This document shows, piece after piece, positions 1-6,123 of a DNA stretch of 6,167 bases (position 1 is its first letter; every line of letters begins with the position of its first letter). The notes beneath the pieces are model-generated. The model made no database searches. It worked only from the letters and a program-made list of their open reading frames with translations, and was not told where the DNA came from. The translations under genes and the position numbers were made by a program. Origin of the DNA: Chloroflexota bacterium (lineage in GTDB: Bacteria > Chloroflexota > Anaerolineae > J036 > Brachytrichaceae); NCBI GenBank assembly GCA_021813225.1, contig JAKALH010000190.1, forward strand, positions 1 to 6,167, given 5' to 3'.

Positions 1-870
1 GCCCAGTGACTCTTCCAACTGCTCCAGGTTGCGCGCGCCAATGATTGGCGCGGTGATGCCGGGGTGGACGGCTACCCAGGCGACAGCGAGTGCGGCAGGT
101 TTCAGCCCATGCGCGTTCGCCAGGCCGGCAAAATCCAGCGCCGCCTGATGCATCCAATCGTCGCCATACCGTCTGGCGTAGTTCTGGTTCTCCGCGATGC
201 GCCCAACCGGCGGCGCATCGGGCTTGTACTTGCCAGTCAGCAGCCCGCCACCCAGCGGGCTGTACGATATGACACCCAGGCGTTCCGATTGTGCCAGCGG
301 CAGCAACTCGACCTCTGCCTGGCGCTTGACCAGGTTGTACATCGGCTGGATGACTTTGAAGCGACTCCAACCTTCCCTTGTGGATAGCCCCAGCGCTTTC
401 ATCACCTGCCACGCGGCGAAATTGCTCGCGCCGGGATACAGCACCTTGCCTTGCGAGACCAGATCGTCGAGCGCCCGTAACGACTCCTCCAGCGGGGTAT
501 AGGCGTCAAAGCCGTGCAGGAAATACACGTCGATGTGGTCGGTGTTTAGCCGCCGCAGGCTGGCTTCCACCGCTGTCATGATGTGGCGGCGCGAGTTTCC
601 GCGCGCGTTGCGGTCGGTGCCGATCTGCCCGAACACTTTGCTGGTGATGATCACTTCATCGCGATTACCCGCGATCAAACCGCCCAGGATGCGCTCGGAA
701 TCGCCGTTAGCATATACATCGGCACAGTCAAAGAAATTGATGCCGGAACTGCGGCAGCGTTTATACAGTGCGGCGGATGTCGCCTTATCCGCCTCCCGGC
801 CGAATGTCATCGTGCCCATGCACAGCGAAGAGACCTGCACGCCGGTTTCGCCCAGATAACGGTAGCGCAT
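1..870 (-). CDS. Aldo/keto reductase, 3' end cut by window edge
   Basis: This reading frame opens at an ATG at 870 and stays open for 290 codons to base 1, so the stop codon lies outside the window. It encodes an NADPH-dependent aldo/keto reductase, a cytosolic TIM-barrel enzyme that reduces aldehydes and ketones. The catalytic tetrad is visible: Asp48 and Tyr53 in FFDCADVYANGDSE, Lys78 in ITSKVFG, and His119 in YFLHGFD. Later family marks are GASNF (about 148-152), SPLGGGLLTGKY (about 206-217) and the cofactor-phosphate segment IIGARNLEQLEESL near the end. Family members usually have 310-335 residues, so roughly 20-45 are missing. The start is supported by AGGAG at 877-881, six bases upstream, and by the usual family N-terminus (MRYRYLGETGVQVSSLCMG). 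It follows the AEC permease gene after 61 bases. The physiological substrate cannot be read from the sequence. Confidence 0.95.
   Translation of the reverse strand, partial: MRYRYLGETGVQVSSLCMGTMTFGREADKATSAALYKRCRSSGINFFDCADVYANGDSERILGGLIAGNRDEVIITSKVFGQIGTDRNARGNSRRHIMTAVEASLRRLNTDHIDVYFLHGFDAYTPLEESLRALDDLVSQGKVLYPGASNFAAWQVMKALGLSTREGWSRFKVIQPMYNLVKRQAEVELLPLAQSERLGVISYSPLGGGLLTGKYKPDAPPVGRIAENQNYARRYGDDWMHQAALDFAGLANAHGLKPAALAVAWVAVHPGITAPIIGARNLEQLEESLG
34..52. repeat. Perfect 9-bp inverted repeat inside the aldo/keto reductase gene
   Basis: CGCGCCAAT at 34-42 and ATTGGCGCG at 44-52 are exact reverse complements around a single central G. The palindrome lies in codons for the conserved Ala-Pro-Ile-Ile-Gly-Ala segment near the C-terminus of the reductase. 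It may simply reflect codon choice there, but an odd-centred 19-bp perfect palindrome could also act as a protein-binding site. Confidence 0.6.
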
Positions 871-931
871 AACCCACTCCTGTCACTTTGTATAAGCGAA
901 GTGTACCCGCCATTCGCAATTCCAATGCATG

Positions 932-1852
932 CTACAGGCCCTTGACGACCATGAGCCACACCGTCACCGTCATGGCACTCAGCAGGGTGCTGGCGAAAAT
1001 TACCTGCGAAGCCAGTGCGTCATTGCGTCTGTATTCCAGCGACAGGATATACACATTGACAGCGACCGGAAGCCCCGCGGCAATCACCATCGTCGGGCCG
1101 ACCTGAGCCATCGACCCCGGCGCAACCGCCGTCCACAGCAACGCCAGCGCCAGCGCCAGCAACGGCGAAAGGATCAGCCTGACAACGGTCACGAGCGCGA
1201 CGGTCTTCATACGCGCACCCAGCCGGCTGCGCGCCAGTTGGATGCCCAGCGTAATCAGAGCCACCGGGATCAGACCATCGGACAGGTAGGTCAGGGGTTG
1301 GCGTAAAGGCAGCGGCACTTCGACCTTGAAAGCCAGCACCGCCAGCGCGGCTGCCGTAGCCCAGATCACCGGGATGCGGAGCAGGCCTCTCAACGCTTCG
1401 AGCCAGTGCGAGCGCCCCGAGTCCATGATCATCAACCCCACTGTATATGTGGCGAAGTTCGTCACCAGCACGACGATGGCCATCGCGCTGGCGCCCACCG
1501 CACCGAATGCCAGCGTCGCCAGCGGGATACCATAGTTGCCGGCGTTACCCAGCACCGCCGCCAGTGTGAGCACGGGGCGATCGCGCCGGAAAGGCGGAAG
1601 CTTGAACAACGCCCAGCTTGCCGCAAATGCCAGCGTCATGTGCACTGCGGTGAACAGCGCCACGGTTCCGAACAGGGCCGGCGACAGCTTTGCATCCAGC
1701 GTCTTGATGAAAATCAGCGCCGGCACGAACACATAGAAATTCAACTTCGAGAGTGTGGGCAGATCAAGCTGGAAGAAGCGATCCAGCAGCACACCGACGC
1801 CTATCAACGCGAAGACAGGCAGAATGATATTGACGAAGATAGTCAGTGCCAT
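932..1852 (-). CDS. AEC family transporter (auxin efflux carrier-like permease)
   Basis: A 306-residue, strongly hydrophobic inner-membrane protein of the AEC family, secondary transporters that move organic acids (malate, malonate) and, in plants, auxin. About ten membrane segments can be picked out, in two similar halves. Family signatures are the N-terminal NIILPVFALIGVGVLLDR, the NFYVFVPALIF segment (about 38-48), the discontinuous-helix motif GNAGNYGIP at 102-110, and in the second half LITLGIQLA (about 199-207) and GLPVAVNVYIL (260-270, Pro262 and Asn266). Length is normal for bacterial members. No good Shine-Dalgarno sequence precedes the ATG at 1852, but the next residues match the usual start and no in-frame upstream start is plausible. 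It lies 77 bases downstream of the flavodoxin-like gene and 61 bases upstream of the aldo/keto reductase. Direction of transport and substrate are unknown. Confidence 0.94.
   Translation of the reverse strand: MALTIFVNIILPVFALIGVGVLLDRFFQLDLPTLSKLNFYVFVPALIFIKTLDAKLSPALFGTVALFTAVHMTLAFAASWALFKLPPFRRDRPVLTLAAVLGNAGNYGIPLATLAFGAVGASAMAIVVLVTNFATYTVGLMIMDSGRSHWLEALRGLLRIPVIWATAAALAVLAFKVEVPLPLRQPLTYLSDGLIPVALITLGIQLARSRLGARMKTVALVTVVRLILSPLLALALALLWTAVAPGSMAQVGPTMVIAAGLPVAVNVYILSLEYRRNDALASQVIFASTLLSAMTVTVWLMVVKGL
1142..1159. repeat. Three tandem copies of hexamer CGCCAG within the AEC gene
   Basis: Three exact head-to-tail copies of CGCCAG encode an alternating Leu-Ala run (about residues 233-238) in a membrane helix of the AEC permease. 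Gain or loss of a unit would keep frame and change helix length by two residues, so this is a potential slippage site; chance codon repetition is the simpler explanation. Confidence 0.7.
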
Positions 1853-1929
1853 AGGCCAATGCGCAGGGCGCGCTGAGAGATAGTGCTCATCGCCAGGGCG
1901 CGGGTCATCACGGGATGCATGCAGGCGTA

Positions 1930-2499
1930 TTATGACGCCGGTTTCATTTTGGCTGCGGTAGCCAGCCAGGCGCCATTCAGACGGAGATTGTTCAGTTTCG
2001 CTTTCAGATTCTGCCGTTTTACCGGCACCATATCGAGCACGTCGAAACCGCAGCCGTTCAACACCTTGTCAAGGCTGACACAGCACGTCAGTGAACCTCC
2101 GCCGCCACCGCCGGCAACGCACACGCCCATCGCCGGTTTATCCTGTATGCCGATGCGGCCTTCGGCAGCGGCGCACACGCGCCTGAGCCGGTCCAGAAAG
2201 GCGCGCATACACTCGCTCAGGTCGCCGTAGTAGGATGGCGTGGCAAATACAACGGCGTCGGCCTCGCGAATTTTGCTGACGATAGCGGCGAAGTCGTCCT
2301 CCAGGATGCACACGCCCTCCCGGCGGCAGATTCCCCAGCCGCTGTCTTCGCACTGCACGCAGCGTTCGATGACCAGCGCCGGCAGGAATATCTGCTCCAC
2401 AGCGCATCCGGCGTTCATGGCGCCGTCAACAAGCGCGCCCGCCGCGCGCGCCGTTTGCCCCTGGGTATTGCGGCTCCCCGATATCATCACGATCTTCAT
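1930..2499 (-). CDS. Flavodoxin-fold NADPH-dependent FMN reductase-like protein, cysteine rich
   Basis: A 189-residue protein of the flavodoxin-like fold, NADPH-dependent FMN reductase / iron-sulfur-flavoprotein-like group. The FMN-phosphate loop is SGSRNTQGQT at residues 7-16. A central block has Cys47, Cys50, Cys58 and Cys64 followed by an acidic LEDDF, then EADAVVFATPSYYGDLSECM (79-98) and AFLDR (100-104), all typical of this family. The cysteine spacing CX2CX7CX5C is looser than the CX2CX2CX4-7C cluster motif of archaeal Isf, so an Fe-S cluster is possible but not shown. A run of six glycines (130-135) and a Cys139-Cys140 pair follow; 11 cysteines in total is unusual. The start at 2499 has AGGA at 2508-2511, eight bases away. 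A 133-base AT-richer gap upstream suggests its own promoter. Expected role is reduction of flavin, quinone or another small acceptor in the cytoplasm; the acceptor is unknown. Confidence 0.9.
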   Translation of the reverse strand: MKIVMISGSRNTQGQTARAAGALVDGAMNAGCAVEQIFLPALVIERCVQCEDSGWGICRREGVCILEDDFAAIVSKIREADAVVFATPSYYGDLSECMRAFLDRLRRVCAAAEGRIGIQDKPAMGVCVAGGGGGGSLTCCVSLDKVLNGCGFDVLDMVPVKRQNLKAKLNNLRLNGAWLATAAKMKPAS

Positions 2500-2540
2500 A
2501 CATGAATTCCTGTGCCGCCGCGTCTACGCTCCCGCGCAAG

Positions 2541-2580
2541 ATATCATGCATGTTTTAGTCCCGTTTCTGTTTCTTTGCAT
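2541..2580 (-). promoter_or_regulatory. AT-rich patch, probable promoter region of the flavodoxin-like gene
   Basis: About 65% A+T in 40 bases (26 of 40), against a background near 40%, inside the 133-base gap between the nitroreductase stop and the flavodoxin-like start. It contains GATATC and the palindrome ATGCAT. I could not align a convincing -35/-10 pair, so only a general promoter location is proposed. Confidence 0.3.
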
Positions 2581-2632
2581 ACGCCCGGAACGCCATGCGG
2601 GGTTCGGCATTCGTTTTGAGCCGCCTGCTCCC

Positions 2633-3283
2633 TCACCAGGTATTCCAGTGCGTAAATTCCTTCGCCGTGATGCGGGTCGCCGGCTTGAAGTCCTGCCCGC
2701 TGTAGTAGGCCACCGGCAGCAGCGCCGCCTGTGTCACCGTCTCCGGGATGCCCAGCACAGCGGCGGTTTCGCGCTCGTAACGCAGGTGCAAAGTCGTCCA
2801 GGCTGAGCCGATACCGCGCGCCCGCAACGCCAGCATTAACGACCAGGCAGCCGGCAATATGGAGCCATAGGTGGCAGCCTGCGCCTGCTGGCCGGCGTTT
2901 TCCACACGCCCTTCGATACAGGGGATGATGAGCGCCGGCGCCTCGCCCATGTGTTCAGACAGGTATGTGGCGGAGTCGCGTACGCGCATCGCCTGCGCCC
3001 ACCGCGCGGGAGACAACTGAGCGCGTCGCTGGGCATCCATGGCGCGCTGCTCCTGCAGATAAACATCGAAAGAGCGGCGGTAGATCGCTCCTACGGCTGC
3101 ACGCTGCTTCGCGTCGACGATGACGACAAAGTGCCAGCGCTGTGAGTTGCTGGCCGAAGGCGCCTGCGTGGCGATTTCAATACAGCGTTCGATGACGTCG
3201 TTCGGAACGGCGCGTGTAAGGTCCAGCCGCTTCCTGACACTCCGCGTTGTCGTCAAAAGATGATCGATAGTTGAGAGGTCCAT
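2633..3283 (-). CDS. Nitroreductase family protein (FMN-dependent)
   Basis: With the start at 3283 the product has 216 residues, normal for the nitroreductase superfamily: cytosolic, usually dimeric FMN enzymes using NAD(P)H to reduce nitro compounds, quinones or enones, or to remove halogens. The FMN-phosphate motif RSVRKR lies at 14-19, the flavin-contacting APSASNSQRWHFVVI at 41-55, and the helix plus GIGSAW segment at 140-162. The C-terminal KEFTHWNTW is tryptophan rich. An ATG ten codons upstream (3313) would overlap the preceding gene's stop as ATGA, hinting at translational coupling. I prefer 3283 because GAAGG lies four bases before it and because MDLSTIDHLLTTTRSVRKR looks like a normal family N-terminus, whereas the extra residues match nothing I know. 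Either start puts it in one probable operon with the MDR reductase. The substrate is not predictable. Confidence 0.92.
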   Translation of the reverse strand: MDLSTIDHLLTTTRSVRKRLDLTRAVPNDVIERCIEIATQAPSASNSQRWHFVVIVDAKQRAAVGAIYRRSFDVYLQEQRAMDAQRRAQLSPARWAQAMRVRDSATYLSEHMGEAPALIIPCIEGRVENAGQQAQAATYGSILPAAWSLMLALRARGIGSAWTTLHLRYERETAAVLGIPETVTQAALLPVAYYSGQDFKPATRITAKEFTHWNTW

Positions 3284-3287
3284 AATG

Positions 3288-3292
3288 CCTTC
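3288..3292 (-). promoter_or_regulatory. Shine-Dalgarno sequence favouring the internal nitroreductase start
   Basis: GAAGG on the minus strand, four bases before the ATG at 3283. The alternative ATG at 3313 has no purine-rich sequence in front of it, only the ATGA overlap with the upstream stop. The spacing is a little short, so the choice is not final. Confidence 0.45.
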
Positions 3293-3309
3293 ATCATACG
3301 CCGGCGCAG

Positions 3310-4311
3310 TCATGCCCAGGGATTGACGATCAGGCGGCCGGTCTGCTCACCGCGCAGGGTGCGGTCAATTTCAGCGTCGAGGTCATCCAGCGAACACTCC
3401 CGCGCCAGGCTTTCTATGCGGTTCAGCCGCCAGTCGCCGGCAAGCTGCGCCCACAGAAACTCGCATAACCGGCGCGAGATATGTGCTATATCAATCCCCA
3501 GCAGGCTGACACCTCTCAGAATGAATGGATAAACGGTCATAGACAGTGCAGGCGACGCGGCATTGCCGCAGCAGGTGACGACACCGCCATATTGTGCAGA
3601 CCTTAACGCCGCTGACAAATAGTTGCCGCCCACCGTGTCCACGACCCCGGCCCATCGCACCGGCAGCAACGCCTTGCCGGTCTGGCTATCGATATCATCG
3701 CGATGTATGACCACGCTGGCGCCCAGCCCGCTCAACCATTGGCCGGCCTGTGGCTTTCCGGTAGCGGCCGTGACCTGGTATCCCAGTTTTGCCAGGAGCG
3801 CTACAGCAACCGAGCCAACACCGCCGGTGGCGCCAGTCACCAGGATGTTGCCGGCTGCCGGCGTAACGCCCTGCTCGCGCAGCTTATGCACTGAAAGCGC
3901 CGCCGTGAGTCCTGCCGTGCCATACGCCATGCTGGTGCGCGCCGATAATCCCTCCGGCATTCTCATCAACCAGTCCGATGGCACGCCGGCGTACTGGCTG
4001 AAGCCGCCCGGCGTATTGGCGCCGAACTCCGCATGCTTGATGAGGACTGTGTCTCCGGGATGAAAACCGTCGACAGCGCCACTCTCCACAACGCCCGCTG
4101 CATCGATGCCCGGCGTGTGCGGGTAGCGCCGGGTCACGCCTTTATTGCCGGACGCAGAGAGCGCATCCTTATAGTTCAGTGAGGAATACAGCACCCGCAC
4201 CAGCACGCCGCCCGGCAGCAAATCCTGCTCGTGCAGGTCAACCACACGGCGGGTAAACGTCCCATTGTTCTCTTCATTTACCCTCAATGCTCGGAATGAC
4301 AGGCCGTCCAT
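3310..4311 (-). CDS. yhdH: YhdH/YhfP (AcuI)-family NADPH-dependent quinone / acryloyl-CoA reductase
   Basis: A 333-residue zinc-free medium-chain dehydrogenase/reductase. It matches the YhdH/YhfP group, including E. coli YhdH (AcuI), which reduces acryloyl-CoA to propionyl-CoA with NADPH and is often annotated as quinone oxidoreductase. The GroES-like N-terminal half shows SSLNYKDAL (43-51) and YPHTPGIDAAGVV (63-75). GTAGLTAALSVHKL (131-144) leads into the Rossmann fold with VTGATGGVGSVAVALL (158-173), and ATGK (183-186) probably helps contact the NADPH phosphate. VYPFILRGVSLLGID near the C-terminus is also typical. No structural-zinc cysteine cluster is present, as expected for the group. 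The start at 4311 has only a weak ribosome-binding site but gives the usual N-terminus. It begins 29 bases after the lipoprotein stop, and its TGA (3312-3310) overlaps a possible nitroreductase start. Acrylate detoxification is plausible; the substrate is not proven. Confidence 0.94.
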   Translation of the reverse strand: MDGLSFRALRVNEENNGTFTRRVVDLHEQDLLPGGVLVRVLYSSLNYKDALSASGNKGVTRRYPHTPGIDAAGVVESGAVDGFHPGDTVLIKHAEFGANTPGGFSQYAGVPSDWLMRMPEGLSARTSMAYGTAGLTAALSVHKLREQGVTPAAGNILVTGATGGVGSVAVALLAKLGYQVTAATGKPQAGQWLSGLGASVVIHRDDIDSQTGKALLPVRWAGVVDTVGGNYLSAALRSAQYGGVVTCCGNAASPALSMTVYPFILRGVSLLGIDIAHISRRLCEFLWAQLAGDWRLNRIESLARECSLDDLDAEIDRTLRGEQTGRLIVNPWA

Positions 4312-4340
4312 GGAACGCCGCGTGTACGACGGGTGAGTCT

Positions 4341-6008
4341 CTAGCGCCCGATCCCCACAGTCCCGCCGAAAGCTGCCGACATCTCCTCATAGATACTGGC
4401 GATATTGGCCGTAGTGCCCTGATAGAAGTTGCCCCTGCCCTGGCTGGCCAGTTTATTCAGGACTTTCTGGTCCGCGTCGGATCCATAGGCAATCGTGAAT
4501 ACCGTTGTATCGTTAGCGGCAGCCGTATCGAGCAGTCGCTGGTTGAAGTCATAGTTAACGCTGCTGGTATCCTGGCCGTCTGTCAGCAGTACCATGACAT
4601 TGCTGGTCTGGCTGCTCTTTGATTTATTGATGAGGTTTGCGGCTTCGCCAATAGCATCATAGAGCGAGGTATTGCCGCCCGCCTGGATGCCATTCACCAG
4701 CCTGACTGCATCATCGCGGATTACCGAAACCTTCTTGTGCTCGATGAGCACCCTGATCCGGTCGGAGAAGGTCATCAAGGTCAGATAGTCGTTGTCGCCC
4801 ATCTGTTTGACGAATTGCGCCGCCGCCGTGCGCACGCTGTCGATTTTGTCGCCGCGCATGCTGCCGGATACATCCAGCAGCATGACCAGGTTGATATTTT
4901 TGCGCGCCGACTGCCACAGGGCGCTGATGGCTAACAGGGTATCCGCACTGGGCTGTCCGAATACCGCTTTGGGTTGGGTCGGGTCTACCCCATGCGCAGC
5001 GTCCAGTGGCGCGCTGATGGGAACACCCGCTGTCACCGGTCGCAGCCCGTTCTTAAGCGCCAGCTTCTGGACGTCCGGCTTCAGCAGATAATCGCGGAAC
5101 AGCCGGGCCGCTTCCTGAGTCTGAGCATCGGCGCCTCCGTTGATGCAGGCGGGATGGGTTGCCATGAAAGTTCCCTCATAGGGATACACTGCAACCAGAC
5201 CGGCATCGCCCCCGCCGCCGTTCATGGCCACGGTGCTTTCGTACTCCACTGCCGCACCCAGGTACTCGATGCCGCGTTGCTGAATAGTTTGTCCCAGCTT
5301 CTCAGTGGACGGGCTGAACCAGGCTACCGTGCCTTCGAAGGCGGCGACGGATGCCTGCACGATGGGTTCCTTGATGTCGCTCACAGTAACCGCATCGGTC
5401 TTCGAACGCGCTGCCTGGACGATGGCGAGAAGCGTGCTGGCACCGCTGCCGGACAGGCCCGGGTGGGTATGCCCCATGCGCAACGTTTTACCGTACTTGC
5501 CGCCCGTGTAGTAATTCCACGACGACGGATCGGCCGCCAGGCTGCCCACATCCAGCCAACCGAGCTTGCGTCCCGGCCAGCCCAGCGCCTCTGCTATGGG
5601 CCGCCACATGGCGATGACCAGCGGACTCTGCGCCACACTCTGGCAGTTGGCCTGAAAGCCGGCCTGGCCGCGTTTAGCCAGCACGCTGGCCCATACTTCG
5701 TTGTCGGGTATCCAGAGCGCAGGCAGGTTCTTACCGCCAGCCATATCGCTGGCGGCCTGTCCGGCTTCGGTAAAAGTCACCTGCGCGAAAGCAGGTTTGC
5801 CGGCAGCAGTCCTGACACCCGCCCTGTTGAAGTCCTGCACAGCCTGTTCCAGCCAGCCGCGCAGACTGGTGTTGGCAACCGCCGTGAAGGCCTGGCTGTT
5901 GGGCGGCGGCACATTGGTGTTGCCGCTCACCTCAGTTGAGCAGGCTGCCAGCGCCACGACGGCAGCCAGTGTATACAACAACAGCGCCCTTAATTTTCCT
6001 GTCCGCAT
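4341..6008 (-). CDS. Secreted lipoprotein: solute-binding-like region fused to VWA domain
   Basis: A 555-residue exported protein. The N-terminus has a basic MRTGKLR, a hydrophobic stretch and a lipobox Leu20-Ala21-Ala22-Cys23, predicting a type II signal peptide and lipid anchoring at Cys23. Residues about 38-345 resemble a bacterial extracellular solute-binding protein (FTAVANTSLRGWLEQAVQDF near the start; ARLFRDYLLKPDVQKLAL near the end). Residues about 370-550 form a von Willebrand A domain with a complete MIDAS: Asp379, Ser381 and Ser383 in DVSGSM, Thr447 in GGNTSLYDAI, and Asp477 in LLTDGQDT, so metal-dependent ligand binding is expected. No ABC permease or ATPase lies in the window, so this is more likely a surface binding or adhesion protein than a transporter subunit. 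Similar fusions occur in Chloroflexota and Actinobacteria. The ATG at 6008 follows GGCGGGTGA, a moderate ribosome-binding site. Its leader is rich in inverted repeats. The ligand is unknown. Confidence 0.92.
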   Translation of the reverse strand: MRTGKLRALLLYTLAAVVALAACSTEVSGNTNVPPPNSQAFTAVANTSLRGWLEQAVQDFNRAGVRTAAGKPAFAQVTFTEAGQAASDMAGGKNLPALWIPDNEVWASVLAKRGQAGFQANCQSVAQSPLVIAMWRPIAEALGWPGRKLGWLDVGSLAADPSSWNYYTGGKYGKTLRMGHTHPGLSGSGASTLLAIVQAARSKTDAVTVSDIKEPIVQASVAAFEGTVAWFSPSTEKLGQTIQQRGIEYLGAAVEYESTVAMNGGGGDAGLVAVYPYEGTFMATHPACINGGADAQTQEAARLFRDYLLKPDVQKLALKNGLRPVTAGVPISAPLDAAHGVDPTQPKAVFGQPSADTLLAISALWQSARKNINLVMLLDVSGSMRGDKIDSVRTAAAQFVKQMGDNDYLTLMTFSDRIRVLIEHKKVSVIRDDAVRLVNGIQAGGNTSLYDAIGEAANLINKSKSSQTSNVMVLLTDGQDTSSVNYDFNQRLLDTAAANDTTVFTIAYGSDADQKVLNKLASQGRGNFYQGTTANIASIYEEMSAAFGGTVGIGR

Positions 6009-6021
6009 GAATCACCCGCCT

Positions 6022-6062
6022 TGTGCCGGCTCCGCGCGGCGCCGCCTTCTATGGTCGGCACA
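6022..6062 (-). repeat. Inverted repeat in the leader of the lipoprotein gene
   Basis: On the transcribed strand TGTGCCG (6062-6056) pairs exactly with CGGCACA (6028-6022) around a 27-base interval that itself holds the perfect palindrome GCGGCGCCGC (6036-6045). The predicted RNA hairpin would end just before the ribosome-binding site of the lipoprotein gene, leaving it free. There is no T-run after it, so it is not a standard terminator. A role in mRNA stability or translation control is inference. Confidence 0.5.
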
Positions 6063-6111
6063 CAGCGGAACCAGGCAGTACCCCCGCCTGCCGTAAGCAG
6101 ACAGGGGAACC
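6058..6111. repeat. Two imperfect 15-bp direct repeats upstream of the lipoprotein gene
   Basis: GCACACAGCGGAACC at 6058-6072 and GCAGACAGGGGAACC at 6097-6111 agree at 13 of 15 positions and start 39 bases apart, roughly four helical turns. They could be paired binding sites for a regulator, or remnants of a small duplication. Confidence 0.45.
6074..6092. repeat. Short inverted repeat GGCAG / CTGCC
   Basis: GGCAG at 6074-6078 and CTGCC at 6088-6092 enclose nine bases containing a C5 run. An alternative register, CAGGC (6072-6076) with GCCTG (6086-6090), is also possible. The stem is short and by itself weak; it matters as the middle one of three adjacent hairpins. Confidence 0.3.
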
Positions 6112-6115
6112 TGTC
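6100..6115. repeat. Perfect 6-bp hairpin with tetraloop, GACAGG-GGAA-CCTGTC
   Basis: Arms at 6100-6105 and 6110-6115 are exact reverse complements around four bases. On the minus strand it lies nine bases after the stop of the probable upstream gene, a typical terminator position, but no T-tract follows, so termination by this element alone is doubtful. Confidence 0.45.
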
Positions 6116-6123
6116 CATCCTGC

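Noticed and set aside
891..920. Possible promoter (TTGCGA ... TATACA on the minus strand) and 5-bp inverted repeat GCGAA/TTCGC before the aldo/keto reductase
   Set aside because: The spacing of 19 bases is outside the optimum, the -35 match is poor and the inverted repeat is too short to stand above chance.
64..945. Several overlapping plus-strand open frames across the aldo/keto reductase gene
   Set aside because: All are shadows of the continuous minus-strand frame that carries the full catalytic tetrad and a strong ribosome-binding site.
1406..1876. 156-codon plus-strand frame opposite the AEC permease gene
   Set aside because: Composition dominated by Arg, Gln and His, the usual mirror image of a hydrophobic membrane protein gene. 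No domain is recognised.
2587..2616. Stem GAACGCC / GGCATTC followed by GTTTTG on the plus strand, terminator-like
   Set aside because: The T-run is short and on the plus strand, where no gene ends. On the minus strand, where the nitroreductase ends, no T-run follows the stem, and one pair is a G-T wobble.
3986..4020. Near-identical 13-bp direct repeats (CCGGCGTACTGGC and CCGGCGTATTGGC) in the MDR reductase gene
   Set aside because: They are read in different frames and fall in conserved protein positions, so a chance result of GC-rich codons is more likely than a functional repeat.
4974..5939. 321-codon open frame on the plus strand, opposite the SBP-VWA lipoprotein gene
   Set aside because: The product is rich in Arg, Gly and His with no recognisable domain. 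The opposite strand encodes a protein with an intact lipobox and MIDAS. Long antisense frames are common in GC-rich coding DNA.
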